A stretch of DNA of 64,000 nucleotides from Accumulibacter phosphatis (GCF_000024165.1 NC_013194.1:3906001-3970000); one strand, 5' to 3'; counted from the stretch's first letter, positions 9,496 to 18,341 are shown. A program made the numbers and translations. Notes: generated by a model not told the origin, from the letters alone.

Positions 9496-10413
9496 ATGAT
9501 GGTCCGAAAGAACGTTCAGAAAGCAGTCTTCCCGGTCGCCGGTCTCGGCACGCGCTTCCTGCCGGCGACCAAGGCCAGCCCGAAGGAAATGCTGGCGGTG
9601 GTTGACAAGCCCCTGATTCAGTATGCTGTCGAGGAAGCCTACGCGGCTGGAATTCGGGAAATGATCTTCGTCACTGGGCGGCACAAGCGCGCTATCGAGG
9701 ATCACTTCGACACGGCCTACGAACTCGAGGCCGAACTGAGCGCCGTTGGCAACGACGCGCTGATCGCCCTGCTGCATTCGATCAAGCCGGACGATATGGA
9801 CTGTGTGTATGTACGCCAGCCGCGGGCCCTCGGCCTGGGCCACGCGGTGCTATGCGCCGAACGTGTGGTTCGTGGTGAACCCTTTGCGCTGCTGCTCGCC
9901 GACGACCTGATGCTCGGCGAGCCGCCGATCATGCGCCAGATGACCGACTTGTTCGCCGAGCATCAGTGCAGCATCCTGGCCGTTCAGGAGGTGCCGAAGG
10001 ACCAGACCAGGCGCTACGGGATCGTCAAGGGGAAGGCCGTGTCGTCCGATCTGGTGAACGTCGAGGGCCTGATCGAGAAGCCTCACCCGAGCGTCGCCCC
10101 ATCGAATCTGGCGATTGCTGGCCGCTATATCCTGACCCCGGCGGTTTTTGACATGATCCGTGAGCAGCCACGCGGTAGCGGTGGCGAGATCCAGTTGACG
10201 GACGGCATCTCGGCGATGCTGGCGACCGAGCAGGTACTCGCCTATCGCTATCACGGCGAGCGCTACGACTGCGGCAGCAAGCTGGGGCTGATGCAGGCCA
10301 GTGTTGTCCTGGCGGAAATTCACCCCGAACTCGGTGGCGAGTTCTCCGCTTGGCTCAGGGAGCGTCAGAAGATTCCTGAACTGCGCGATCGCAGAGACCG
10401 CGAACTCGTTTGA
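9496..10413 (+). CDS. galU: UTP-glucose-1-phosphate uridylyltransferase
   Basis: A 305-residue GalU, close to the usual length. It makes UDP-glucose from UTP and glucose-1-phosphate for exopolysaccharide, LPS and glycogen-related pathways. The nucleotide-binding motif VFPVAGLGTRFLPATKASPKEML is at the N-terminus, followed by PLIQYAVEEA, the LLADDLML metal/nucleotide region and GLIEKP, all typical of bacterial GalU. A GGGGAA ribosome binding site lies about 7 bases before the ATG; a second ATG follows immediately (MMVRK), so either may be used. It is convergent with nirH, and nothing in its neighbours ties it to a specific sugar pathway. Confidence 0.95.
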   Translation: MMVRKNVQKAVFPVAGLGTRFLPATKASPKEMLAVVDKPLIQYAVEEAYAAGIREMIFVTGRHKRAIEDHFDTAYELEAELSAVGNDALIALLHSIKPDDMDCVYVRQPRALGLGHAVLCAERVVRGEPFALLLADDLMLGEPPIMRQMTDLFAEHQCSILAVQEVPKDQTRRYGIVKGKAVSSDLVNVEGLIEKPHPSVAPSNLAIAGRYILTPAVFDMIREQPRGSGGEIQLTDGISAMLATEQVLAYRYHGERYDCGSKLGLMQASVVLAEIHPELGGEFSAWLRERQKIPELRDRRDRELV

Positions 10414-10505
10414 GTCGAGCGTCGCTTCTGTCGGCAACTGGCCGACCAGGCACGGCTCACCCCTGACGTACCGGCGCGGCCCGCAGCGATCCTGCCCGAG
10501 GCGCG

Positions 10506-10991
10506 TCAGGCGCCGAGCCGCAGGCCGGTCTTCTTGAGAATCCGGGTCGAGAACAGAACATCGTGCGCGCGGCAAACGGGCCCGAGAAGCTCGGCAATCG
10601 CCGCCACCTTGGCCAACACCTCGGCACGCGATCCGCCATGCACCATCGCAAACAGGTTGTACGGCCATTCGGGCAGCCGACGCGGCCGATGATAGGCGTG
10701 GGTGACGAAATCGAGCGCGCCGACGCGTTCGCCGAGTTCGTCGATGCGCTCGTCGGGCACGTCCCAGACGCTCATCCCGTTGGCCGTATAGCCGATGGCA
10801 TAGTGGTTGGGAACCGCCCCGATACGGCGGACGATGCCGCTCTCCAGCAGGCGGGCCAGCCGCGCCATCACCTCCGCGGGCGTAATCCCGAGCTGCTCGG
10901 CCAGGCTATGGTAGGGACGGGAGACCAGCGGCAGCCCAGCCTGGGTCGCCTGCACGAGCCGGCGATCGACGGCGTCGAAGGATTCGCTCAT
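10506..10991 (-). CDS. nirH: NirH, siroheme decarboxylase subunit
   Basis: A 161-residue Lrp/AsnC-like protein and the last of four co-transcribed heme d1 genes. An N-terminal winged-helix-like segment (LVQATQAGLPLVSRPYHSLAEQLG) is followed by a ligand-binding-like alpha/beta domain with HAYHRPRRLPEWPYNLFAMVHG, the block shared by NirD, NirL, NirG and NirH. In the known pathway these proteins decarboxylate siroheme to didecarboxysiroheme, an early step of heme d1 synthesis for cytochrome cd1 nitrite reductase. They descend from transcription factors but act as enzymes. Its ATG overlaps the nirG stop by 4 bases. The usual next gene, nirJ, is missing: convergent galU follows. Confidence 0.88.
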   Translation of the reverse strand: MSESFDAVDRRLVQATQAGLPLVSRPYHSLAEQLGITPAEVMARLARLLESGIVRRIGAVPNHYAIGYTANGMSVWDVPDERIDELGERVGALDFVTHAYHRPRRLPEWPYNLFAMVHGGSRAEVLAKVAAIAELLGPVCRAHDVLFSTRILKKTGLRLGA

Positions 10992-11476
10992 GCGCGTACC
11001 GGGAGCTTCATCTCGACGAAGTACTCCCTGAGCTTCGGGAAGGCAAAAACCGGCAGACCGCTGGCGGCTTCGATCGTGCGCACAGCGGCAGCGATGCCGT
11101 CGGCGGTCTCGGTCGCCAGAACGAACCACATGTTGAACGGGCAAGCGCGGTCGCTCTCGCGCCGATAGTTGTGGGCAACCGCCGGAAACGCGTTGACGAT
11201 GTCGACCACTTGCTGCCAGTTGGCCTCGGGAACGCGCATCGCCGCGAGAACGAAGGCACCGCCCATCCGCTCCACCTGGAACATGGGCCCGAAGCGCGTC
11301 AGCACGCGTGCGTCGAGCAGGCGTTGCAGGCGCTCGAGCAACTCGTCCTCGCCGATTCCGAGCGCAGCGGCAGCTTGCGCGTAAGGCCGCTCGCAGATCG
11401 GGAAACCACCCTGCAGGTGATCGATGATCGCGCGATCGGTGGCGTCGATGATGGCTGCCGCCAACGCCTCACGCAT
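10988..11476 (-). CDS. nirG: NirG, siroheme decarboxylase subunit
   Basis: A 162-residue Lrp/AsnC-like protein. It shows the N-terminal DNA-binding-like fold (IIDHLQGGFPICERPYAQAAAALG) and the C-terminal decarboxylase domain with VAHNYRRESDRACPFNMWFVLATE. The HNY(R/E)RE...NMWFV pattern groups it with NirD/NirG, while NirH and NirL have the AYHRPR/CYQRPR...WPYNLF pattern. It is expected to combine with the other Nir subunits into the siroheme decarboxylase. It overlaps nirH by 4 bases downstream and nirDL by 8 bases upstream, so translation is probably coupled. The assignment to G rather than D rests on gene order. Confidence 0.85.
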   Translation of the reverse strand: MREALAAAIIDATDRAIIDHLQGGFPICERPYAQAAAALGIGEDELLERLQRLLDARVLTRFGPMFQVERMGGAFVLAAMRVPEANWQQVVDIVNAFPAVAHNYRRESDRACPFNMWFVLATETADGIAAAVRTIEAASGLPVFAFPKLREYFVEMKLPVRA

Positions 11477-12449
11477 AGCGCGCACCGCCCTGTTTGAAGC
11501 GGGTGAGCGAGAAGAGCACATCGTGCGCATACTCGCCGAGCTGCAGGCGGGCCCGCAGCTCGGCGATCCGCGCCTCGACCTCGGCGCGTGCCTGGCCGTG
11601 GAGCATGCAGAACAGGTTGTAGGGCCACTCCGGCGGAACGCGCGGGCGCTGATAGCACAAGGTGACGCCCGCTTCGCGCGCCAGGGTCTCGCCGATCTGG
11701 CCGACGAGTTCATCGGGGACATCGTGCACCAGCATGGCATTGGCCGTGTAGCCCAGCTCGTGATGCCTGACGATGACGCCGAAGCGCTTGATGATTCCCT
11801 CGGCACACCAGCGACGGATACGCTCGATCACCTCGCTCTCGTCGCAGCCGACACGCGAGGCGAGGACCGAAAACGGCCGGATGAACAGCGGCAAGCCCTC
11901 CTGCAGGGCCATCACCAGACGACGCTCGATCTCGCCGAGCGGTGTCGGAGGCACAAAAGCCCGCCTTAGCACGTTGCCTGGCACCGCTTTGTCGGTCTTC
12001 CCGTCGAGCGAGAAGCCGAGGTCGATGTGGTATTCCTGCAGCAGGGGCAACTGGAGAAGCGACAGCCCCGCCGCCAACTCGATCGCCCCCAGCGCCGCCT
12101 GCAGGCGCCCTTCCGAACCGGCGGTGACGACGAACCAGAGGTTGTAGTGGTGCTCACGTTCGTAATTGTGGTTGACCTCGGGAAAGCGCGTCACTGCCGC
12201 CGCCACCGCATCCAGTTTTTCCGGCGGCACGGCCATCGCCGCCAGAGTGCTGGCGCCGATCCGCTTGGGGGCAAAGACCGCGCCGACGCGCGCCACCTTG
12301 CCCTCGCGGCGCAGCACCTCGAGAACGCGCAGGACGGCACTCTCGGCGACACCCAGGCGGGAGGCCAGCTCGGCAAACGGCGCCGAACACAGCGGGAAAT
12401 CGCGCTGGAAATCGTTGAGCAGACGGAAGTCGAGCGCGTCGTCGGTCAT
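11469..12449 (-). CDS. nirDL: NirDL fusion, siroheme decarboxylase
   Basis: A 326-residue protein made of two tandem Lrp/AsnC-like units. Residues 1 to about 155 carry the NirD-type block (VNHNYEREHHYNLWFVV), and residues about 170 to 326 carry the NirL-type block (YQRPRVPPEWPYNLFCMLHG). A fused NirDL is known from several denitrifiers. It decarboxylates siroheme in heme d1 synthesis. The ATG is 5 bases after the nirF stop and its end overlaps nirG by 8 bases. The order nirF-DL-G-H matches the order known in pseudomonads. No separate regulator role is implied by the helix-turn-helix remnant. Confidence 0.9.
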   Translation of the reverse strand: MTDDALDFRLLNDFQRDFPLCSAPFAELASRLGVAESAVLRVLEVLRREGKVARVGAVFAPKRIGASTLAAMAVPPEKLDAVAAAVTRFPEVNHNYEREHHYNLWFVVTAGSEGRLQAALGAIELAAGLSLLQLPLLQEYHIDLGFSLDGKTDKAVPGNVLRRAFVPPTPLGEIERRLVMALQEGLPLFIRPFSVLASRVGCDESEVIERIRRWCAEGIIKRFGVIVRHHELGYTANAMLVHDVPDELVGQIGETLAREAGVTLCYQRPRVPPEWPYNLFCMLHGQARAEVEARIAELRARLQLGEYAHDVLFSLTRFKQGGARYA

Positions 12450-12454
12450 CGCGG

Positions 12455-13618
12455 TCAGAATCCTGTCCGCCCCGCGCGGCTGGTGAAGAAGATGCCGCTC
12501 GGCGCCTGCGCCGTAAACTCGCCGATCCTGGCAAAGGTCGCCGTATCGTAGATCAGCACCTTGTCGTCGTCGCGTGCCGAGATCCAGACCTGCTCGCCGC
12601 GCGGCGTGAACTCCATGTGCAGGATGGCTTTCCCCGGTTCGAGAGTACGCACCACTTGCCCGGTCAGCGTGTCGATCACCTCGACCCAGCCGTTGTCGGG
12701 GAACGCGTAGTTGACCCACACCTGCCGGCCGTCGGGCCGGGCAATGACGAACACCGGCTGGCCCTTGACCTTGATGCGGCCGACTTCCCGCCAGTTGCTG
12801 CCGGAGACGACCAGCACTTCGTGCCGGCCGATTGCCGGCAGGTAGGCATTGCCTTGCGCCAGCGACCAGCCGCGCAGGTGCGGCATCTTGAATACCGGCA
12901 GCTTCTCCTGGCCGCGCCCGTAGTTCGCCAGGATGCGGCGGCTACCCTGCTCCGGCTGCCAGGTATCGAGCAGGGCGACGCCGTCCTCACCGAACAGGCC
13001 AGCCAGATAGTAGCGGCCATCGGGAGTGACGAGTCCGTCATACGGCTGCAGCCCGGCCGGATAGCGCTGCGTGCGTGGCCGCCGCGGATCGGAGAAGTCG
13101 CTCACCCAGATCTCGCCGCCATCGAACAGGGCGTAGGCAAAGCGGTTGCCCGACAGGTCGGCAAGACCGACGACTTTCGAGAAGCTCCCGGGTGCATATT
13201 CGGCCGGCACTTCGGAGAGCAGTTCGAGGGTCTCGGCATCGAAAGCCTTGATGCCGCCCGGAGTGTAGTTCTGGGCGACGACGATGCGGCCGTCCTGCGA
13301 GATCGAGCCGCCAATGGCATTGCCCGACTGCAGCACGCGCCTGACGATTCGCGCCGTCAGCATATCGACTTTCGTCAGGCCGCCGTCACGGCCGAAGACA
13401 TAGGCATAGCGGCCGTCGCGTGAATAGACCACCGAAGCATGCGACAGGTCGCCGAATCCACCGATGCGCGCGTAGGGCTCGCGCCGACTCGTGTCGACGA
13501 GGGTGACCTGACCGCTGGCACGCTCGATGACGAGACCGAGGTCGCCGGTACCGCGCAAGGGCGGCGCCGCACAACCGGTGAGCAGGGCAATCCACAGTAG
13601 GGCAAACAGTCTGTTCAT
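12455..13618 (-). CDS. nirF: NirF, heme d1 synthesis dehydrogenase, lipoprotein
   Basis: A 387-residue periplasmic protein with an N-terminal lipoprotein signal (MNRLFALLWIALLTGC), cleaved before the Cys of the LLTGC lipobox. The remainder is an eight-bladed beta-propeller like the d1 domain of cytochrome cd1 nitrite reductase, with repeated blade motifs such as YSRDGRYAYVFGRDG, SISQDGRIVVAQNY and FTPRGEQVWISARDDDKVLIYD. NirF acts late in heme d1 synthesis on the porphyrin propionate groups, outside the cytoplasm. It is first in the nir set. Its promoter must lie in the 182 bases between it and the tlpA stop; I found no clear FNR/DNR box there. Confidence 0.93.
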   Translation of the reverse strand: MNRLFALLWIALLTGCAAPPLRGTGDLGLVIERASGQVTLVDTSRREPYARIGGFGDLSHASVVYSRDGRYAYVFGRDGGLTKVDMLTARIVRRVLQSGNAIGGSISQDGRIVVAQNYTPGGIKAFDAETLELLSEVPAEYAPGSFSKVVGLADLSGNRFAYALFDGGEIWVSDFSDPRRPRTQRYPAGLQPYDGLVTPDGRYYLAGLFGEDGVALLDTWQPEQGSRRILANYGRGQEKLPVFKMPHLRGWSLAQGNAYLPAIGRHEVLVVSGSNWREVGRIKVKGQPVFVIARPDGRQVWVNYAFPDNGWVEVIDTLTGQVVRTLEPGKAILHMEFTPRGEQVWISARDDDKVLIYDTATFARIGEFTAQAPSGIFFTSRAGRTGF

Positions 13619-13800
13619 CGTCATCCATCCAGCGCCCGTGGCGCAGAAAATCGGCCCGCTTTCGGCCCGCTTTCGGCTCACTTCGCACCGGCCATTATCG
13701 TCACAGTGGCGGCCTTGTCGCAAGCACGTTCCGCCGGATCGTGCGAATCGCCGATCGGCGAGACATCGTCGCTGGCGCGGCACCATCGCTGCGCCGCCGC

Positions 13801-14301
13801 TCAGAGGACCGACTGAATCGCGGCAACCATCTCGGCCTGACTCATCGCGCCGAGCTTGCTGCTGCGGATCCTGCCACCCCGGTCGATGACGACGGTGAAC
13901 GGCAGGCCGGACTTGCCGTTGCCCAGCGTCTGCATCAGGTCGATGCTCGCCGGCATGCCGCCGATCAGCGAGGTGTAGTTCAACTCGTAGGCCGTGGCGA
14001 ACTCGCGCACGCTGTCACGGTTGGCGTCGTCTTCGACGGCGATGCCGACGATGACCAGTCCGCGGCCGCGGTATCTGGCGTGCACCGCAGCGAGATCGGG
14101 AATCTCCCGCCGACAGGGAAGACACCAGCGTGCCCAGAAGTTGACCAGCAGCGGTTTTCCCTTGAGCGAGCCCAGCGCGACCGACTGGCCATCGGCGCTG
14201 TTCAGCGTCAATGCAAAGAGGGGGGCGGCCGACGCCAGTCCGTCGGCCGCCCCGGTCGCGCCGGGCAGGGCAAACAGCAGCGCGACGAGCAGGCGCTTCA
14301 T
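13801..14301 (-). CDS. tlpA: TlpA-type thioredoxin at end of nos cluster
   Basis: A 166-residue exported thioredoxin-like protein. A signal peptide (MKRLLVALLFALPGATGAAD) is followed by the fold with active site WARWCLPCRRE and the cis-proline region GLPFTVVID. TlpA/ResA-like proteins reduce disulfides in the periplasm, for example cysteines of CuA sites or apocytochromes. It lies 13 bases after nosY, so it is probably the last gene of the nos unit and may help copper insertion into NosZ or keep NosL thiols reduced. That role is inferred from position. Alternative start codons further upstream would spoil the signal peptide. Confidence 0.88.
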   Translation of the reverse strand: MKRLLVALLFALPGATGAADGLASAAPLFALTLNSADGQSVALGSLKGKPLLVNFWARWCLPCRREIPDLAAVHARYRGRGLVIVGIAVEDDANRDSVREFATAYELNYTSLIGGMPASIDLMQTLGNGKSGLPFTVVIDRGGRIRSSKLGAMSQAEMVAAIQSVL

Positions 14302-14314
14302 CGCCGTCCTCGGC

Positions 14315-15142
14315 TCACGGCAGATCACTGCGACGAAACGTCAGATAGCCGATCAGTGCGCACGACGAACCGATCAGCAACGGATAGAGCAAGGCATAGA
14401 CACGATAGCCGCTACTGCCGAAGAGATCGAGAATGACGTAAGCCGACGGACCCAGGACGATCAGTTGCGGGTCGAACATCGCCAGCGCCGCGGTACGAAA
14501 GACCTGCAGCGGGTTGAGGAGCGCGATGCCGACCGCCACTTCCGGCGCGACCCGCCCCTGGATCATGATCCCGAGCAGGATCAGATCGAGAAACAACAAC
14601 ATGGACAGCCAGACCATGAACGCTGCACCCTGCGCCACATCGGTGCTGCGCGCCAGCGTCGAGATCAGCATGCCGATGCCGAGAAAGCACCAGGCCATGG
14701 CCGCCAGCAACCCGGTGTAGTAGAAGAACATCCCCCAGGGCACTTCGATCGCCTTGAACAGCGACCACAACACGGCCGCGAACATCGCGACGAACACCGG
14801 GAGGAAGATGACGACGTAGCGACCGACAATCTTTCCCCAGAACCAGGCGGACAAGGATACCGGCAGCGACAGCAGGTACTCGAAAACGCCGGCCTCGCGG
14901 TCGCCGGCCACCGAGCGCACCGTCGTGATCAGGACGAACACCGGCAGGATCGCCATGGTCAGCTGAATATAGGTCACCAGCAGGCGCGACAGGCCGATGA
15001 AGCCGAGCACGCGCGACTCGGTCAGGCCAAAGGCGAAGAGCAGCGCGACGATACCGCCGAAAACCAGGCTGTAGATCAGGAACCAGCGCGCGCGCAGCGA
15101 CTCGACGATGTCCAGGCGGGCGGTCAGCAGCAGTGCATTCAT
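14315..15142 (-). CDS. nosY: NosY, ABC transporter permease of nos cluster
   Basis: A 275-residue integral membrane protein with six hydrophobic segments and the signature region EAGVFEYLLSLPVSLSAWFWGKIVGRYVV typical of NosY-type ABC-2 permeases. With the ATPase NosF and the periplasmic NosD it forms the NosDFY complex needed for CuZ site assembly in nitrous oxide reductase. The gene lies 10 bases after nosL. In many nos clusters the order is D-F-Y-L; here it is D-G-H-F-L-Y, a layout seen in clade II clusters. Length is that of the family. Confidence 0.93.
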   Translation of the reverse strand: MNALLLTARLDIVESLRARWFLIYSLVFGGIVALLFAFGLTESRVLGFIGLSRLLVTYIQLTMAILPVFVLITTVRSVAGDREAGVFEYLLSLPVSLSAWFWGKIVGRYVVIFLPVFVAMFAAVLWSLFKAIEVPWGMFFYYTGLLAAMAWCFLGIGMLISTLARSTDVAQGAAFMVWLSMLLFLDLILLGIMIQGRVAPEVAVGIALLNPLQVFRTAALAMFDPQLIVLGPSAYVILDLFGSSGYRVYALLYPLLIGSSCALIGYLTFRRSDLP

Positions 15143-15152
15143 GGGAGTCGAT

Positions 15153-15590
15153 TCATTTGCCGCGCGCCAGGAGGCGCTGCTTCATTTCCGTATACGACAG
15201 CGTACCGGCTTCGGGGGCGGCTACCGCCGCGAAATGGTAGCCCATCGGGCTCTTCCTGCCTGGCAGGTAATGCGCCTGGCGGGCGTCCAGCCAGGCGCCG
15301 GTGCGCTGGTCGGCCACCCAGTACTCGGTCTGCGGCGTCTCCTCGTTGAAGGCCTGCTGGGCCAGCCAGAAGACGGCGCAACCGATGTCGTCGAACTTCC
15401 AGACCTTGCGCCGAGGATCGCGAATCTGTGCCGCGAAGCGCCTGTCGCTGATCACCATGCCGCAGCGCGTGTCGGTATCGCGGTCCCACTTGATGTCGAC
15501 GGGTCCGCTCTCCGGCTCGCGGCTGCAGGCAGCAAGCGAAACGCCAACGCCACTCCCGAGCAAGGCGGCAAGGAAACGACGTCGCCTCAT
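15153..15590 (-). CDS. nosL: NosL, copper chaperone lipoprotein
   Basis: A 145-residue NosL. It has an arginine-rich start (MRRRRFLAALLGSG) ending in the lipobox LAAC, so it is a lipoprotein possibly exported by the Tat route. The NosL core is visible: DTRCGMVISDRRFAAQI, then KFDDIGCAVFWL and a C-terminal MGYHF. NosL binds Cu(I) through Cys/Met/His ligands and delivers it to NosD/NosZ for CuZ assembly. It sits between nosF and nosY with gaps of 13 and 10 bases. Start at 15590 is the first that gives a lipoprotein signal. Confidence 0.92.
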   Translation of the reverse strand: MRRRRFLAALLGSGVGVSLAACSREPESGPVDIKWDRDTDTRCGMVISDRRFAAQIRDPRRKVWKFDDIGCAVFWLAQQAFNEETPQTEYWVADQRTGAWLDARQAHYLPGRKSPMGYHFAAVAAPEAGTLSYTEMKQRLLARGK

Positions 15591-15603
15591 GCGCTTCGCC
15601 GCC

Positions 15604-16476
15604 TCACTGGAAGACGACCTTCGCGTCCACTTCCTGCATTTCGATGCGCGACAGCAGCCCGACATAACGCGCAACCATGCCCAGGAAGCGGAGCCGGTCG
15701 GGCCCGGAAACGGTGCCGTGCCACTCGACCCCCGCGCGCCGGTCGGCAAACTGCCACGTGGCCAGCGTCCTGGCAATCGCCGCATCAGCGCGTGCCAGCG
15801 TCAGGTGCACCTGGAACAGCGCCGACAGTTTCGACTCCTCGGCAACGCGATCATCAAGGACGATCCTGCCGGTGTCCATCTCGACGACGCGATTGACCAG
15901 CGACGCGACCTCGTCGAGGCGGTGGCTGGAAATGATCATCGTCGTGTTGTCGAGCCGCTCGGCGAGCAGGCTGAAAAAGATCTGGCGCGCTTCCGGATCG
16001 AGATTGGCTGCCGGTTCGTCCAACACCAGCACCTGCGTATCTCGCCCCAGGGCAATGGCGATCAGGAGCTTCTGCTTCATGCCGCCCGACAGGCGGTTGA
16101 ACGGCAGGGTCAGGATCTCGTCGACCGCGAGTCCCAGCCGGCGCGCAACGGCATGGATGCGCCCGGCGTCCGACCGGCAGACGGCGGCGGCGAAGCTGAC
16201 CAGTTGGCCGACCGGCATCTTCAGCGGCGGAGGCAACTGCGGCACGAAGCCGATCTTGCCAAGCACCTGCGTCCGCTCGCTGCGCGGCGCACCGCCGGCT
16301 ATCGTCACCGTTCCCTGGTGGGTGTATTCGCCAAGCAGGCAGCGAATCAGCGTCGTCTTGCCGGCACCGTTCGAGCCGATCAGCGCGATACGCTCGCCGA
16401 GCGCGACCTCGAGCGTGACGCCGTCAAGGACGCGATGCTTCCTGAAATCCTTGCCGACATTTGCGAAACGGATCAT
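15604..16476 (-). CDS. nosF: NosF, ABC transporter ATPase of nos cluster
   Basis: A 290-residue ABC ATPase. Walker A GSNGAGKTTLIRCLLGEY, the Q-loop region GFVPQLPPPL, the signature LSGGMKQK, Walker B VLVLDEPAANLDPEA and the H-loop SSHRLDE are all intact. The C-terminal 70 residues form the NosF-type extension. NosF drives the NosDFY machine that matures the copper centres of NosZ; a sulfur species or copper handling has been proposed as its job. Genes nosH and nosL flank it at 12 and 13 bases. Nothing is missing. Confidence 0.93.
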   Translation of the reverse strand: MIRFANVGKDFRKHRVLDGVTLEVALGERIALIGSNGAGKTTLIRCLLGEYTHQGTVTIAGGAPRSERTQVLGKIGFVPQLPPPLKMPVGQLVSFAAAVCRSDAGRIHAVARRLGLAVDEILTLPFNRLSGGMKQKLLIAIALGRDTQVLVLDEPAANLDPEARQIFFSLLAERLDNTTMIISSHRLDEVASLVNRVVEMDTGRIVLDDRVAEESKLSALFQVHLTLARADAAIARTLATWQFADRRAGVEWHGTVSGPDRLRFLGMVARYVGLLSRIEMQEVDAKVVFQ

Positions 16477-16488
16477 GGGTGCGCTTCC

Positions 16489-17451
16489 TCAGAGCAGCTT
16501 CTGCAAGCCCTTGACGTCGAAGACCAGCGCCCCGCTCGGACAGACGTCGACGCAGAGACCGCAGCGCGTGCAGTCCGGACCGATCGGCGTGGTCAACGCG
16601 GCGGCCCGCCCCTTGATGACCACGTCAAGGACATGCGGCACCAGACAGACCTTGCGGCAATCGCCTTCGTGGAAGCACTTCTCCAGCCGGTAGTCGACCC
16701 GCAGCGGCGAAATGGCGCCCGCCATACCATAGGTCAAACCGATCGGGCAGACATAGCGGCACCAGGCGCGGCGCGAGTAGACGACCTCGAAGACCAGCAG
16801 TAGCAAGACCCAGCCAAGCGCCAGTGACGGCCCGTAGATCAGCGCCCGCGACAGGATGCCGGTCGGCGAGATGGTCTCGAAAACCGTGTAGCCCGTCAGC
16901 ACCGCCAGCGCCGCAAAGACGACCCAGAACACGGAGCGCACACCGCGGTGGAACTCGTGGTCGCTGACCAGCTTGCGGGCCGCCAGCTTGAGGTGCAGCC
17001 ACTCGAACCACTCGGCCAACAGGTGGTAGGGGCAGACCCAGGAGCAGAACGAGCGCCCGCCGAGCAGCGCCCAGATGACGAAAACGGTCGCCGTGCCGAT
17101 GAACAGATTGACGATGATGTGCTTGTGCGCGAGCATCACCTGCAGCGCCGAGTTGAGGTCGATCAGGTGAAAGCCGACCAGACGCGAGGCGGTCAGCGCT
17201 CCCTCGAGCATCTGGATGTCGAGCCAGAACGATAAGGTAAACAACAGGTTGACGAGGAGCAGCACCGCCCAGCGGCGATTGCGCCACTTGTGGGTCACCA
17301 GCTGGTGATCGCGGGCGTGCTGCTTGAGCGCCTCGAAATCGGCCTTGGTCATCCGCTTCAGGCTGTGCACCTGCTGCGCTTCCGGCGTCACCAGGACAGA
17401 CTTCCGCGGTGCGGCGCCGAACATCACGCGTAGGCGCTCGAACTGGCTCAT
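16489..17451 (-). CDS. nosH: NosH, polyferredoxin quinol dehydrogenase (NapH-like)
   Basis: A 320-residue membrane protein with about four hydrophobic helices, cytoplasmic CxxxCP motifs of the NapH type (FCSWVCPYH and WCRYVCPIG) and a C-terminal [4Fe-4S] ferredoxin segment (CTRCGLCVDVCPSG). In clade II nos clusters NosG and NosH form a menaquinol or quinol dehydrogenase that hands electrons to periplasmic cytochromes and on to NosZ, replacing NosR. The start MSQFERLRVMF is chosen because its ATG shares one base with the nosG stop (TGATG). An open frame continues upstream but only as a shadow of nosG. Confidence 0.9.
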   Translation of the reverse strand: MSQFERLRVMFGAAPRKSVLVTPEAQQVHSLKRMTKADFEALKQHARDHQLVTHKWRNRRWAVLLLVNLLFTLSFWLDIQMLEGALTASRLVGFHLIDLNSALQVMLAHKHIIVNLFIGTATVFVIWALLGGRSFCSWVCPYHLLAEWFEWLHLKLAARKLVSDHEFHRGVRSVFWVVFAALAVLTGYTVFETISPTGILSRALIYGPSLALGWVLLLLVFEVVYSRRAWCRYVCPIGLTYGMAGAISPLRVDYRLEKCFHEGDCRKVCLVPHVLDVVIKGRAAALTTPIGPDCTRCGLCVDVCPSGALVFDVKGLQKLL

Positions 17452-18341
17452 CACGCGCTCCAGGGCTGACGGGGATCGATGACGATCGCCGTCGGCTCGA
17501 CTGGACAGATCATTTCGCAAACGCCGCAACCGACGCACTGCTCGAGCACCTGCGGGCGGTAGTGCCTGCTGCCGTCGGCAGCGATCGTCTCGGCCATGGT
17601 GATCGCCTCCTTGATCGGGCACTCGCTGACGCACAGGTTGCAGAGATCGCGCTCGTAGGGATGGTCGCGCACGCCGATCGGTTTCCAGCGATCGACCGCC
17701 ACGTAGCGCAAGCGCCCGCGGTAGTCGGCACCGCGCGCCTGACCGCTGAAGCGCCTGCCCTGCACCGCCAGACACGCGTCGGGCCGCGACAGGCGCGCCA
17801 CGCCGATGCGCTCGGCAAGGTTGAGCGTCGGCTCGGCGTCGGCTTCCTTGGCCTTGAGCACCGGCGGCCGGGCCAGCGGCATGCCGGCACGCGTGCCGAG
17901 CGAGCCCGGCTTGCGGTAGGTCAGTGAGCCGGTCGGACAGGCCAGGATGCACTGCACCGCATCGCAGGAAAAGTCGCAGGCTTGCGCGCGCGCATCGATG
18001 TAGGGCACGCCGAGACCGAAGCCGCTGGCGATGTCGTCGAGCCGGATCGCCGCTACCGGGCAGACCTGCACGCACTGACCGCACTTGATGCACGACGAAA
18101 GGAGATCGCCTTCTTCGAGGGCGCCCGGCGGCCGCAGACGCCGGTTGCGGGCGTTGGCCACCGGGATGTAGCCCAACATGGCCAGGCCAAGCACGCCACC
18201 GAGCATGACCGCCGAGCGAATGAAGCGGCGCCGGTTGGCCTGCCTGCGCACCGGCGCTCGCTTGCTGCCGGCGGGCGGGTTCTCTGAAGGCGTCACGGCA
18301 GTCGCCTCGAGGGTTTTGTCGTCACTTTTCGGATCGCTCAT
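17451..18341 (-). CDS. nosG: NosG, periplasmic polyferredoxin (NapG-like)
   Basis: A 296-residue protein with a twin-arginine signal (NRRRFIRSAVMLGG) and four cysteine clusters for [4Fe-4S] centres: CIKCGQCVQVC, CDFSCDAVQC with CP, CNLCVSECP and CVGCGVCEMICP. This is NapG-like. It should sit on the periplasmic face and take electrons from the membrane partner NosH. The N-terminal 25 residues before the Arg pair are longer than usual. Its ATG overlaps nosD by 4 bases and its stop overlaps nosH by 1, so translation is coupled along D-G-H. Confidence 0.9.
   Translation of the reverse strand: MSDPKSDDKTLEATAVTPSENPPAGSKRAPVRRQANRRRFIRSAVMLGGVLGLAMLGYIPVANARNRRLRPPGALEEGDLLSSCIKCGQCVQVCPVAAIRLDDIASGFGLGVPYIDARAQACDFSCDAVQCILACPTGSLTYRKPGSLGTRAGMPLARPPVLKAKEADAEPTLNLAERIGVARLSRPDACLAVQGRRFSGQARGADYRGRLRYVAVDRWKPIGVRDHPYERDLCNLCVSECPIKEAITMAETIAADGSRHYRPQVLEQCVGCGVCEMICPVEPTAIVIDPRQPWSA

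Noticed and set aside
11169..11500. The Lrp/AsnC-like nir genes as transcription regulators
   Set aside because: Their order with nirF and their NYxRE/YxRPR...WPYNLF motifs identify them as siroheme decarboxylase subunits, not regulators.
16489..18093. NosH with a 214-residue N-terminal extension
   Set aside because: The extra part is the nosG gene read in another frame; nosH starts at 17451 in a TGATG junction.
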